Shown here: piece after piece, positions 1 through 9,587 of the stretch
Layout of the letters: each line of letters opens with the position of its first letter
Numbering within the stretch: the stretch's first letter is position 1
Origin: Diaphorobacter aerolatus
GTDB taxonomy: Bacteria > Pseudomonadota > Gammaproteobacteria > Burkholderiales > Burkholderiaceae_C
DNA length: 64,000 bases
Assembly (NCBI RefSeq): GCF_014489535.1
Contig: NZ_CP060783.1
Location: 3,741,501 to 3,805,500 of the forward strand
Reading direction: 5' to 3'
Position numbers and translations under genes: made by a program
Notes under the pieces: generated by a model
Told to the model about the DNA's origin: nothing
What the model saw: only the letters and a program-made list of their open reading frames with translations
Database searches by the model: none

Positions 1-34
1 CTCAACGAGGTACAGGTCTAGAGGGAAACGCGGA

Positions 35-933
35 ATGGCGCACTGGTATCGTTGTGGTATGCAAAATTCCGATAGCAATTCCACGAGTGACGGCGGCAGT
101 TGCCAGATGGCAGAAATGAATGCGGTGACGCTGCCCGCGCTGGTGAGCGTACAGGCGCGCCAATGGGCCGTAGGTCAGGAGCAGCCGCAACTGCTGTCAC
201 GTGAGGTGTCGGCCGAGGTGCCGGTGGCCATGGTTTTCAATGGCATTTCACACGCGGTGATGATGGCAAGTCCTACGGATTTGGTCGAGTTTGGCGTTGG
301 TTTTGCGATCAGCGAAGGCATCGTCGATGGTCGCGACGATTGCCGCGACGTGGAATTCCGCGTCCATGGTGCTGGAACACCCGACGCCAGTTGCGCCGTT
401 CACATGGAAATCGCGTCGCGCCATTTCGTGCGCCTGAAGGAGCAGCGCCGGACCCTGGCCGGGCGCACCGGTTGCGGCGTCTGCGGAATCGACAGCATTC
501 AGGCGCTCGATCTGCACCCGAGCAGGTGCCCGCGCCCGAATGGCGTTCGCAGTTCGGTGTGGAGGCGATCACTGCCGCGTTCTCTGCGCTTTCCGCCAAG
601 CAGGCGCTCAACGCGCGTTCCGGTTCGCTGCATGCGGCGGGTTGGGCCAGGCCCGATGGCACGCTCGGCCCTGTGATGGAAGATGTCGGACGCCACAATG
701 CGCTCGACAAGCTGATAGGCAAGCTGGCGCTCGCAAACGAACTCGGCCAGCCGGGCTTCGTCGTGATGACCAGCCGCACCAGCTACGAACTGGTGCGCAA
801 GTGCGCGCGCGTCGGCATTGCCGCGTTGACCACGATCTCCGCGCCCACGTCGCTGGCGCTGCAACTGGCCGACGAAGCCGGCATGCAGCTCTGGGGATTC
901 TGTCGTCCGCCATCGGCCGTGCGCTACGTCTGA
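35..933 (+). CDS. fdhD: Formate dehydrogenase accessory sulfurtransferase FdhD (frameshifted)
   Basis: FdhD carries sulfur from the cysteine desulfurase IscS to the bis-MGD molybdenum cofactor, a step needed for active formate dehydrogenase. The first frame has the family's N-terminal block (LSREVSAEVPVAMVFNG, then a DLVEFGVGFAISEGI segment) and the catalytic cysteine loop GRTGCGVCGI. The C-terminal half (MEDVGRHNALDKLIG, VVMTSRTSYELV) lies in the next frame. The break maps to the CCC at 517-519; a fourth C restores LDLHPEQVPAPEW and gives one 299-residue protein, the normal FdhD length. The start at 35 is uncertain, since in-frame ATGs at 59 and 107 are possible. No formate dehydrogenase genes are visible; they may lie upstream of the window. 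Confidence 0.9.
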
Positions 934-1000
934 AATGGACCTGTCGCTGAGCCGTTTCATCTGCCGTTTGACTTTCGCCCCCATTTTGAATTGATCTGAT

Positions 1001-3533
1001 ATGAGCAACGTAACTTCCATTTCCGCAGGGGCTCTGGGCTGGCGGACCCTGTGGCGCGATCTGCGCGCGGGCGAGTTGCGCTTGCTCATCGTCGCGGTAA
1101 CGCTCGCGGTCGCGGCGCTGACCTCCGTGGGCTTCTTTTCGGATCGTCTGCAAAGCGGTTTGCAGCGCGATGCCTTGCAGTTGCTTGGCGGTGACATCGT
1201 GATCGTGAGCGACAACGCAACGCCCGAGCGCTTCGTGCAGGAAGCCGCAAGGCTCGGCTTGAAGAGTTCATCGACGCTGAGCTTCCCGACCATGGCGCGA
1301 GCCAGCGACGCGCAGGGCGGGGCCAGCAAACTCGTGGCGCTCAAGAGCGTGGATGCCAGCTACCCGCCGCGTGGGCAATTGCAGGTGGCCACGCAAGCGG
1401 CGCAGCCGGGCTCGGGCACCACGGAGATTCCCGCTGCGGGCGAGGTCTGGGTCGATGCACCCTTGCTCGATGCGCTGGCCATCGGTGTGGGGGACGCGCT
1501 GCTGCTCGGTGATGCGACGTTCAAGGTCGGCCGCATCATCGTGCAGGAGCCTGATCGCGGCGCGGGCTTCATCAGCTTTGCGCCGCGCGCGCTGATCAAT
1601 GCGCAGGATCTCAACGCCACGGGACTGGTTCAGCCCGCAAGCCGCATCACCTACCGGTTCGCGGTGGCTGGCGAAGCGCCGCGCGCGGTGCAGCAGTTCA
1701 AGGACTTTGCGACGCGGCTCACCGATGCGCACGAGGTGCGCGGCGTGCGCGTGGAGTCGCTGGAGAGCGGCCGCCCGAGATGCACCAGACGCTGGTGCGA
1801 GCACAGAATTTTCTGAACCTGGTCGCGCTGCTGGCCGCCCTGTTGTCCGCCGTGGCCGTGGCGCTTGCAGCACGCGGCTTTGCCAATGAACACCTCGACG
1901 CCTCGGCGATGCTGCGCGTGCTGGGGCAGAGCCAGCGCACCATTGCCTGGGCCTACGCCATCGAGTTCGCGCTGATCGGTTTGTTCGCCAGCCTGCTCGG
2001 TGTGGCGCTGGGCTTTGCGGTGCACTATGTGTTCGTGTGGATGTTCGCGGGCTCGTGAATGCGGTGCTCCCGGCGGCAAGTCTGTGGCCGGTGCTGTTCG
2101 GTCTTGGCGTGGGGCTCACGCTGATGTTTGCGTTTGGTCTGCCGCCGGTGTTGCAGCTCTCGCAGGTGCCGCCGCTGCGCGTGATCCGCCGTGACGTCGG
2201 TGGCTTCAAGCCGGTGTCGCTGGCGGTGCTGGGCGTCGGCATGGCGGGCTTTGCCGTGCTGCTGATGGCGGTGAGCCGCGACCTGAAACTGGGCGGCATC
2301 GCGGTCGGCGGATTTGCGGCGGCGGTGGTGCTGTTTGCCGCGCTGGCCTGGCTTGCGGTGAAGGCGCTGCGCCGTCTGGTGAACGAGGCCACGGCACCGC
2401 GCTGGCTGGTGCTGGCGACGCGGCAGATTTCCGCGCGTCCCGCCTATGCGGTGGTGCAGGTCAGCAGTCTGTCGGTGGGCTTGCTGGCGCTGGTGTTGCT
2501 GGTGCTGCTGCGCACCGATCTCATCAGCAGTTGGCAGAAGGCCACGCCACCCGATGCGCCCAATCGCTTCGTGATCAACGTGCTTCCCGAACAGGCCGAA
2601 GGTTTCCAGCAGGCGCTCAAGCAGTCGGGCGTGCAGAAGTTCGATTGGTATCCGATGATTCGCGGCCGTCTGGTGGCGGTCAACGGCAAGGACGTCAGTC
2701 CCGACGATTACGCCGAAGACCGCGCCAAGCGACTGGTGGACCGCGAGTTCAATCTCTCGAATGCGGCCGAGCCGCCCGAGCACAACCTGATCGTCGGTGG
2801 CGCCTGGAAGGCCGGGGAGCAGGGCGCGCTGAGCGTCGAGGAAGGCATTGCAGACACGCTGGGCCTGAAGCTGGGCGACACGTTGCGCTTTGACATCGGC
2901 GGCATCCAGAACGAAGCGAAGATCACCAGCCTGCGCAAGGTCGATTGGGCGTCGATGCGCGCGAATTTCTTCGTGATGTATCCGGTCGCGAATCTTCCCG
3001 ACGTGCCCGCCACCTATCTGGCCGCCTACCGCGCGCCGGACCGACCGGGCTTCGACAACGCGCTGGTTCACGAGTTTCCGAACATCACCAATGTCGATCT
3101 GAGCGCCACGCTGCAGCAGGTGCAGACCGTGCTTGGGCAGGTGATTCGTGCGGTGGAGTTCCTGTTCGGCTTCACGCTCGCGGCCGGTCTCGTCGTGCTG
3201 TTCGCGGCGGTGACCGCCACGCGCGAGGAGCGTGCGCGCGAGTTCGCGATCATGCGCGCCGTGGGTGCGCGTGGGCAGTTGCTGCGCCAGGTGCAGCGCG
3301 CGGAGTTGGCTGGTGTCGGCCTGCTCGCGGGTTTTCTCGCGAGCATCTTGGCGGTTGCCGTGGGCTGGGCGCTCGCCCGCTACGTGTTCGATTTCAATTG
3401 GAGCGCACCGCTGTGGGTGCCGCTGGCCGGAGCCGTGAGTGGCGCCTTGCTGGCGCTGGCTGCGGGCTGGTGGGGTCTGCGCGAAGTATTGCGCCGACCG
3501 GTGGTGGATACGCTCAGGCGCGCGGCGCAGTAA
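1001..3533 (+). CDS. FtsX-type ABC transporter permease, YbbP-like (two frameshifts)
   Basis: This is a large inner-membrane permease of the MacB/FtsX superfamily with the YbbP arrangement: an N-terminal transmembrane helix, a periplasmic domain, a first membrane block, a second periplasmic domain and a final three-helix FtsX block (residues EERAREFAIMRAVGARGQLL near the end are typical). It lies in three successive frames. Adding one C at 1774-1776 (SGRPEMHQTLVRAQNF) and one G at 2049-2051 (WMFAGLVNAVLP) gives one 844-residue protein, close to the roughly 800 residues usual for YbbP. The partner ATPase (YbbA-like) is not adjacent. YbbAP-type systems are linked to lipid or lipoprotein handling, but no substrate can be read from the sequence. 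Confidence 0.85.
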
Positions 3534-3596
3534 TAGTTTGCACGGCGCCGTGAATGACGTGGGCGTCCGTTATGCTCGACCGCAGCGACTTTCTAC

Positions 3597-4397
3597 ATGA
3601 CTGAACCATGGGTGACAGAGAATTTTTCCGACCGGCTCGCGAGTGCCGAAATAGAGACCATGCCGCAGGAAACCCCAACCGTGGCTGAGGCACGCGTCTC
3701 GTTCCTGCGCTGGATGGTGGAGGGGTTGCGCGCGTCGCTGCTGCTGCGTCCGCGCATTGCGCTCGATGCCGTGCCGGGGCCGTGGAAGCTCGCCTTTCTG
3801 GTGTTGATTGCCAACCTGATCGACGTGGCCATGGACCGCCTGTCCCTTCCGGACGAGGTGCAGTTCAACTACCAGGGGTGGCTCGGACAGTGGAGCCTGT
3901 GCCTCATTACGCTGTGGTGGGCCTGGTGCCTGATGCCGCGCGCCCAGATGGGCGCATTGCCCGCGCTCGGTCGCGCCGTGGCCTGGTTTGCGTTGCAGAC
4001 CTGGGCGGCGTTGCTGCCGCTGGTTGCCTACTACGGCGTGATGTACTGGATCAAGGTGGCGGACGACCAGTCGGTTCCTGCCTGGGTGGACGACCTCTCG
4101 ATGAGCCTGGTGGCCGTGGTCTGGATGTTTGCGGTCTTCTGCAAGCTCGCGCGTGTCTACTTTGGCGGCTGGCTGCGCGCATTCGTGCTGACGGTGGGCT
4201 TGTTCGTGATCGTCATTGCGGCGTTCTCCAGAACCGATGCCGAGACCTGGCTCGCCACGCCGGACGAGGCCGCGCAGGTGGAGGTGGTGCCCGGCGAAGA
4301 TGACTCCGATGACGGCAACGATGACGGCGACGACACGCCGGACTCTTCGGAGTCGCAATGGATGGAGGCCGCCCGGAGAACCCTGGAAGTGGTTTGA
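3597..4397 (+). CDS. Hypothetical polytopic inner-membrane protein
   Basis: This is a 266-residue protein with about four or five hydrophobic segments between roughly residues 60 and 215 (for example LAFLVLIANLIDVAM, SLCLITLWWAWCL and AFVLTVGLFVIVIAAF). It has a cytoplasmic-looking N-terminus and a strikingly acidic Asp-rich tail near residues 235-255 (repeated D/G/N residues). I do not recognise a characterised family; the general architecture is Yip1-like. It starts 63 bases after the permease stop and is followed by the hemoglobin gene, all on the plus strand, so co-transcription is possible. The acidic tail could bind cations or basic partners, which is only a guess. Confidence 0.6.
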   Translation: MTEPWVTENFSDRLASAEIETMPQETPTVAEARVSFLRWMVEGLRASLLLRPRIALDAVPGPWKLAFLVLIANLIDVAMDRLSLPDEVQFNYQGWLGQWSLCLITLWWAWCLMPRAQMGALPALGRAVAWFALQTWAALLPLVAYYGVMYWIKVADDQSVPAWVDDLSMSLVAVVWMFAVFCKLARVYFGGWLRAFVLTVGLFVIVIAAFSRTDAETWLATPDEAAQVEVVPGEDDSDDGNDDGDDTPDSSESQWMEAARRTLEVV

Positions 4398-4464
4398 GCA
4401 ATGCGGCGTCCGCAATGCCGGACAATCACCGGTTTCCAGCGCAGATTTTTCTTTCTATTTTCGT

Positions 4465-4872
4465 ATGTCCGACGAAGCCATCGATCCCAACGCTTCTCCC
4501 GTCACGCCCTTTGAATGGATTGGCGGCGAAGCCAAGGTGCAGGCGCTGGTCACGCGCTTCTACGACCTGATGGATCTGGAGCCCGTTTACAAGGAATTGC
4601 GCGCGGCGCATGGGCCAGCACTCGATGATGCGCGGCAGAAACTGTTCTGGTTTCTCTGCGGCTGGCTCGGCGGCCCGGACTACTACCAGGAGCGCTTTGG
4701 TCACCCGCGTCTGCGTATGCGGCATTTTCCGTTTGCCATCGGCATTCAGGAGCGGGATCAGTGGGTCGCCTGCATGAATCAGGCGATGGAGGAGACCGGC
4801 GTGCCCGACGATCTGCGCGAGCGGCTCAACCAGAGCTTCATGGGCACGGCGGACTGGATGCGCAACCGGTAG
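4465..4872 (+). CDS. Group II truncated hemoglobin
   Basis: This 135-residue protein matches the 2-on-2 truncated globin fold of group II (trHbO/GlbO type). It has an N-terminal FEWIGGEAKVQALVTRFYDLM helix, the HPRLRMRHFPFAIG segment holding the proximal heme histidine, and RDQWVACMNQAM with the conserved G-helix tryptophan. The family binds O2 and NO and is linked to oxidative or nitrosative stress and to supplying oxygen to terminal oxidases. I start the gene at the ATG at 4465, because the upstream open frame has no globin character. It lies 68 bases after the membrane protein gene. Confidence 0.92.
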   Translation: MSDEAIDPNASPVTPFEWIGGEAKVQALVTRFYDLMDLEPVYKELRAAHGPALDDARQKLFWFLCGWLGGPDYYQERFGHPRLRMRHFPFAIGIQERDQWVACMNQAMEETGVPDDLRERLNQSFMGTADWMRNR

Positions 4873-5000
4873 GCCCGCGTTCGACCTGTGTTGGCGGCCA
4901 GCGCGACGGCCTCGGGCGACGGTTCGCATCAAAACAACGTCATGCACGTGTCAAATCTGCTGACCAGACTCTGGACTTTTGAATTGCAGAGTCCATCTTT

Positions 5001-7049
5001 ATGTCGCACCCCTCATCAGCGCTCCATCGTCGCCATGTTATTGCCGCTGCTGCGGCCTCCGTGGTGCTCGCCGCCTGCGGCAGCAGCGATCATGACGTCG
5101 ATCCACAGACCCAGCCCGCAACCGCCAGACTGGCCGTGCTGAGCACGACCGATCTGCACTTCAACGTGCGCAGCTATGATTATTTCAAGCTCGCCGAAGA
5201 CAAGAGCTACGGCTTTGAGCGCACGGCCACGCTGGTGCGCGCGGCGCGCAAGGAGTTTCCGAACACGCTGCTGGTGGACAACGGCGACACGATCCAGGGC
5301 ACGGCGCTGGCCGACTACGAAGCCGTCGTCAAGACGATTCCGTGCACGCAGCAGCTCTCGATGTACAAGGCCATGGGCGCGCTGGGCTTTGACGCCGGCA
5401 CGCTAGGCAATCACGAATTCAACTACGGCCTGCCGTTTCTCAATCAGGTACTCGGCGGTGGAATGGACGTGGAAGGGGTCGATGCCAAGCAGAAGTGCTC
5501 GGGCAACGGCTATGCGACCGTTCTGTCCAACGTCTACAGCAGCAAGAGCAAGAAGCCCTTGGTGCAGCCCTACACCATCCTGGAGCGCACGGTCGTCGCC
5601 AAGGACAAGGATGGCAAGGACGTCAAGCTGCCGATCAAGATCGGTGTGATCGGCTTCACCACTCCCGGCATCATGAACTGGGACAAGCGTTATCTGGAAA
5701 ACAAGGTCTACACGCAGGGCGCGGTGGAGGCGGCTCAGCAGTACCTGCCGGAGCTGAAGAAGAACGGTGCACAGATCGTCGTGGCGCTGCTGCACGGCGG
5801 GCTCGACGGGACGGCCTACTCCGCGACGATGGAGAACCCCGGCCTGCACCTGTCCAAGGTCCCCGGCATCGACGCGATGGTGATGGGCCATCAGCACGGC
5901 GTGTTCCCCGACACGGCGGCCACACCCGCATTCACGCTGACCGGTGTGGACAACAAGGCGGGCACCGTGAATGGCGTGCCTGCGGTGATGGCCAGTTCCT
6001 GGGGCAAGGCGCTGGGCGTGATCCAGTTGTCGCTCAAGTGGGATGGCAAGGCGTGGAGCGTGGACAAGACGGCCAGCAAGAGCGAGTTGCGCAACATCCA
6101 GAGTGGCAAGGACGCAGCCGGTAAGGCAGTCTACGTGGACGCCGATGCAACGATTGCGCCGCTGATCGAGCCGCAGCATCAGGCGGCGATCACGTACGTG
6201 AAGACACCAATCGGCACCACCGATTTCCGCATGAGCACGCTGTTCGCAGACGTCGGCGACCCGGGCGCGATCCAGTTGGTGAACCAGGCGCAGCGCGACT
6301 ACGTGGCCGCGTACATCCAGTCGAATCTGCCGCAGTACAAGGATCTGCCGGTGCTTTCGGTGAGTGCGCCGTTCAAGTCGGGATTCCAGGGCGCGGCGGA
6401 CTACACCGACGTGGCTGCGGGCTCGCTGTCGATCTCGAGCGCGGCCGATCTGTACCTCTATCCGAACACGGTCTACGCGGTGAAGGTCAACGGCGGCGAC
6501 ATCAAGGACTGGCTCGAGGCCGCTGCCAAGCGCTTCAACCAGATCGACCCCGCGAAGACCGGTGAGCAGCAGCTCATCAGTACCTTTCCGGGCTACAACT
6601 TCGATATGTTCACCACGCCCGACGTGCAGTACCAAATCGACGTGACGCAACCCGTCGGCAGCCGCATCAAGAACCTCACCTACCTGGGCAAACCCATCGA
6701 GGCGGCCAAGGAGTTCGTGATCGCAACCAACAACTACCGCGCGACCAGCGGCAAGAGCTTCATTCCCAAGCTCGACGGTTCGTCCACCATCTGGGCATCG
6801 CCCGACGCGAACCGCGATGTGGTGATCGACTACGTGAAGAAGAACGCCAGCATCACGCGCAACACCAACGGAAACGCAAAGAGCTGGAAGTTCACGCAAG
6901 TGGCGACCGCCGGTGACGTGGTATTCAGCTCCGGCGCAGGCGCACTGAGCGTCGCGCAGGCGGCAGGCCTGGCAAACGTGACCTTGCTCGCCGCCGACGA
7001 CGGTTCGGGCAAGGGCACGTCGAAGTACAAGCTCGATCTGTCCAAGTAA
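5001..7049 (+). CDS. Lipoprotein 2',3'-cyclic-nucleotide phosphodiesterase/3'-nucleotidase, CpdB-like
   Basis: This 682-residue calcineurin-type metallophosphoesterase resembles CpdB/UshA enzymes, which break down extracellular or periplasmic nucleotides to scavenge phosphate and nucleosides. The N-terminus has a twin-Arg-like stretch and a lipobox LAAC at residues 23-26, so it is probably membrane-anchored. Metal-ligand motifs are clear: TTDLHFN (about 49), DNGDTIQG (about 93), TLGNHEFNYG (about 134) and MGHQHG. The C-terminal 5'-nucleotidase substrate domain follows, with NTVYAVKVNGGDIKDWLE. A strong hairpin terminator lies right after the stop. CpdB rather than UshA is favoured by the DLHFNVRSYDY and LGNHEFNYGL blocks. 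Confidence 0.88.
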   Translation: MSHPSSALHRRHVIAAAAASVVLAACGSSDHDVDPQTQPATARLAVLSTTDLHFNVRSYDYFKLAEDKSYGFERTATLVRAARKEFPNTLLVDNGDTIQGTALADYEAVVKTIPCTQQLSMYKAMGALGFDAGTLGNHEFNYGLPFLNQVLGGGMDVEGVDAKQKCSGNGYATVLSNVYSSKSKKPLVQPYTILERTVVAKDKDGKDVKLPIKIGVIGFTTPGIMNWDKRYLENKVYTQGAVEAAQQYLPELKKNGAQIVVALLHGGLDGTAYSATMENPGLHLSKVPGIDAMVMGHQHGVFPDTAATPAFTLTGVDNKAGTVNGVPAVMASSWGKALGVIQLSLKWDGKAWSVDKTASKSELRNIQSGKDAAGKAVYVDADATIAPLIEPQHQAAITYVKTPIGTTDFRMSTLFADVGDPGAIQLVNQAQRDYVAAYIQSNLPQYKDLPVLSVSAPFKSGFQGAADYTDVAAGSLSISSAADLYLYPNTVYAVKVNGGDIKDWLEAAAKRFNQIDPAKTGEQQLISTFPGYNFDMFTTPDVQYQIDVTQPVGSRIKNLTYLGKPIEAAKEFVIATNNYRATSGKSFIPKLDGSSTIWASPDANRDVVIDYVKKNASITRNTNGNAKSWKFTQVATAGDVVFSSGAGALSVAQAAGLANVTLLAADDGSGKGTSKYKLDLSK

Positions 7050-7070
7050 CAAGTCCGCGACGGACTTGCG

Positions 7071-7112
7071 AACAAACCGCCGGTCATGATGACCGGCGGT
7101 TTGTTCTTTTTT
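7071..7112. terminator. Bidirectional intrinsic terminator
   Basis: A near-perfect inverted repeat with arms AACAAACCGCCGGTCAT and ATGACCGGCGGTTTGTT spans 7071-7105 and is followed by a T-rich run. It separates the convergent cpdB-like and nucleotide-sugar dehydrogenase genes and can serve both strands. Confidence 0.9.
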
Positions 7113-7141
7113 CTTTCAAGGCGGCGCTGCGATTTCCGTTT

Positions 7142-8500
7142 TTACGGACGCCAAAGGCATGCGTTGGCCGAAAGGCTTGAGCGGTCGAGCACCGCCTTGA
7201 GGTCCATGACGACATAGCGCCCGTCCGTTTTTGTCAGGCGTTCGATGAGTCGTTCGAGCGACAGCGCCATATTTTTGAAAGCCAGATGCGGCACGTTCAG
7301 CATGACGGCGTCGGCCGGCCTCAATTGCTCGATGTCGATGAGATCGAAGCCGTATTCGTGCCTGAACTCGACCGGATCGGCGTGCGGATCGGCGACCTGC
7401 GTCGTGATGCCGTATCTGCGAAGTTCCTTCACGATGTCCGCAATTTTCGAATTGCGGATGTCGGGCACATCTTCCTTGAAGGATGCACCGAGAACGGTGA
7501 CCATGACGCCCGGGCGCATGAGCCCCTCGAGCGCGAGGCGCTTGATCAGTTGATTGACGAGAAACCCCGCCATCGAATCATTGGTCTCGCGCGCTGCAAG
7601 AATCAGCTTGGCGGGATAGCCTTCCACGGCGGCCTTGTGGCTCAGGTAGTAAGGGTCCACCGAGATGCAGTGGCCACCCACGAGCCCGGGCTTGAACGGC
7701 ATGAAGTTCCACTTGGTTCCCGCCGCTTCGAGCACCTCGTGCGTGTCGATACCAAGCCGCGAAAAGAGCTGGCTGACCTCGTTCATGACGGCGATGTTCA
7801 CGTCGCGCTGCGTGTTCTCCAGAATCTTCGCGGCCTCTGCGACCTTGATCGTGCTCGCGGCATACACCTCGGTGATGCGCCCGTAGATGCTTGACAGCAG
7901 GCGCAAGGTTTCGGGCCTGTCCGCAGAGACCACCTTGACAGTGTTGTGCAGCGTATGCACCCGGTCTCCGGGATTGATGCGCTCCGGCGAATAGCCGATG
8001 GAAAAATCCGCCGGATACGAAAATCCAGAGGTTGCGCACAGCAACGGCAGGCACTCTTCCTCGGTCGCACCTGGGTATACCGTGCTTTCGTAGACCACGA
8101 CGGAGCCTTTGCGCATTTGCTGAGCCACGATACGTGTGGCGCTCAGCACGTGGCTCATGTCGGGAACGTGGCCTTCTTTGACGGGCGTGGGCACGGTGAT
8201 GATGTATACATGCGCCTGCGACAGCGCGTCCGCGTCCGATGTGATGAGCATTTCGAACCTTGTATTCATCGCTTCGGGAGTCAATTCGCCGGTGTCGTCC
8301 TGGCAGGTCGCTAGTGCCTCAATGCGTGATTTTTTGACATCGAATCCAATGACCGGGAAATGTTCGGCCAGCGCAAACGCAAGCGGTGCGCCGACATATC
8401 CGAGCCCGACCACCGCGATACGGTTGGAAATGCTTTCGGTTTGGAAGTCGGGTGAGGCGGCGTATGGCAAGCTCATAGTGGTATCAGAATCATTGACCAT
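7142..8500 (-). CDS. Nucleotide-sugar dehydrogenase (UDP-hexose/HexNAc 6-dehydrogenase family)
   Basis: This 452-residue member of the UDP-glucose/GDP-mannose dehydrogenase family oxidises a nucleotide sugar twice at C6 with NAD+, giving a uronic-acid donor. The N-terminal Rossmann motif is IAVVGLGYVGAPLA. The thioester cysteine lies in GLVGGHCISVDPYYL, and the C-terminal NAD/UDP domain has VLGASFKEDVPDIRNSK. The GGHCISVDPYYL block resembles WbpA/TviB/CapL-type HexNAc dehydrogenases more than Ugd or AlgD, so UDP-GlcNAc or UDP-GalNAc is a likely substrate; this is inference. It overlaps the upstream TolC-like gene by 11 bases; a second ATG at 8476 is possible. It is the last gene of the exopolysaccharide cluster and would supply its precursor. 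Confidence 0.9.
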   Translation of the reverse strand: MVNDSDTTMSLPYAASPDFQTESISNRIAVVGLGYVGAPLAFALAEHFPVIGFDVKKSRIEALATCQDDTGELTPEAMNTRFEMLITSDADALSQAHVYIITVPTPVKEGHVPDMSHVLSATRIVAQQMRKGSVVVYESTVYPGATEEECLPLLCATSGFSYPADFSIGYSPERINPGDRVHTLHNTVKVVSADRPETLRLLSSIYGRITEVYAASTIKVAEAAKILENTQRDVNIAVMNEVSQLFSRLGIDTHEVLEAAGTKWNFMPFKPGLVGGHCISVDPYYLSHKAAVEGYPAKLILAARETNDSMAGFLVNQLIKRLALEGLMRPGVMVTVLGASFKEDVPDIRNSKIADIVKELRRYGITTQVADPHADPVEFRHEYGFDLIDIEQLRPADAVMLNVPHLAFKNMALSLERLIERLTKTDGRYVVMDLKAVLDRSSLSANACLWRP

Positions 8501-9563
8501 TTCGTGTCATCCATGCTTTCAGGTAATCGAGTTGTGATTGCGCGCTCGCAATCTGTGCGTGCAGGATGTATTGCTCTACCGCCATGCTCCGTTTCATCCG
8601 TTCGCCGTCGGTCGTCGATACCGACGCGAGACGCAACTGAGCGGAGGTGAGTAGTTCTTGACGGGCCTGATAACTTTCGAGCAGAAGTTCTCCTGCGGAG
8701 ATCCGACCTAGTACGGCCTCCTTTGCACGCAAGAACGTTTGAGTCTGGTCACCATGTTTTTCACGCAACCATTGGGTAGTCAATTCAACGACACGAGCGC
8801 TTGCGCGTTCCGATTCGGCCTGCCCGATATTCCAGGATGCTGTTACGGCGACAAAGCCCTGTCTGTTGCTGGAATTCAGATTGGTCCGCATTCCGGCTGC
8901 GTAGCTCACGTCCCACGCGTTTGGACGATTCAAACGCGCGCCAAGATCCACGACCTGCGCGCGAGCGTTTACTGCTCGCTCCAATAGCACTTGAATGGGC
9001 TCTTCAGCCTCGGGTAGCAGGGACTGAGCATGAACCTTGCGTACGCGTGCCGTGGCTATTTCGCGGCGCACCATTTCGACCTGATCGAAAGCGGCCTTCA
9101 CGTCGGTGAGACGAGATTGCTGGGCCATCAGAAGTTCTTGCTCCCATCGCAGATTCGTCTGAGCTGAGGTCAGCGCATGTTGCCATTTGTCTTCGGCGCG
9201 AATGATCGAAAGGAGCTCTGCTCGCGCTTCGGCTTGGCCAACCTGCTCAAGCAATTGCCTCTCGCTGCGGTAGGCATTGCACTCCGCCAAGGCCAACTGA
9301 GTGGTGAGTTTCGCACGTTGATGTCGCATCCACGAGTGACGCACCCCGACGGTCATAGAGCGTTCCGCTGTGACCGGGTCACCGATACTTGTGAAGACAT
9401 CCGGCGATGCAAGCAACGCACTGGTGGCCTTGGACTGTGCTTCGGACAATTGGCAGAACGTGTCAATTTCGGAGGCGTGGCCTTGGGCCGTAGTGGTCAA
9501 AAAAATCAATGCCATTGGTGCTGACATTACGATTTTTCGACAGCGACGAGAAATTTTTTTCAT
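8490..9563 (-). CDS. TolC-like outer-membrane export protein of the exopolysaccharide cluster
   Basis: This 357-residue predicted secreted protein has a signal peptide (PMALIFLTTTAQGHAS) followed by long amphipathic helices rich in Gln, Glu, Ala and Arg, with two repeats in the style of outer-membrane efflux proteins. A short beta-like stretch (GFVAVTASWNIGQAESERA) matches the TolC beta-barrel/equatorial pattern. It is shorter than TolC (about 420-470), so part of the usual domain may be reduced. It lies between the HlyD-like and dehydrogenase genes and overlaps the latter. It probably forms the outer-membrane exit for the polysaccharide, where alginate systems use the 18-strand barrel AlgE. 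Sequence similarity to named families is weak. Confidence 0.6.
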   Translation of the reverse strand: MKKISRRCRKIVMSAPMALIFLTTTAQGHASEIDTFCQLSEAQSKATSALLASPDVFTSIGDPVTAERSMTVGVRHSWMRHQRAKLTTQLALAECNAYRSERQLLEQVGQAEARAELLSIIRAEDKWQHALTSAQTNLRWEQELLMAQQSRLTDVKAAFDQVEMVRREIATARVRKVHAQSLLPEAEEPIQVLLERAVNARAQVVDLGARLNRPNAWDVSYAAGMRTNLNSSNRQGFVAVTASWNIGQAESERASARVVELTTQWLREKHGDQTQTFLRAKEAVLGRISAGELLLESYQARQELLTSAQLRLASVSTTDGERMKRSMAVEQYILHAQIASAQSQLDYLKAWMTRNGQ

Positions 9564-9587
9564 TGAGATTCACCCCTCTTTGGATAT

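Noticed and set aside
2025-3071. Long minus-strand open frame opposite the permease
   Set aside because: It is a high-GC shadow of the permease: His/Arg/Gln-rich with no family motif.
5403-7052. 549-codon minus-strand frame opposite the nucleotidase gene
   Set aside because: It mirrors the cpdB-like gene, whose metal motifs are unmistakable on the plus strand.
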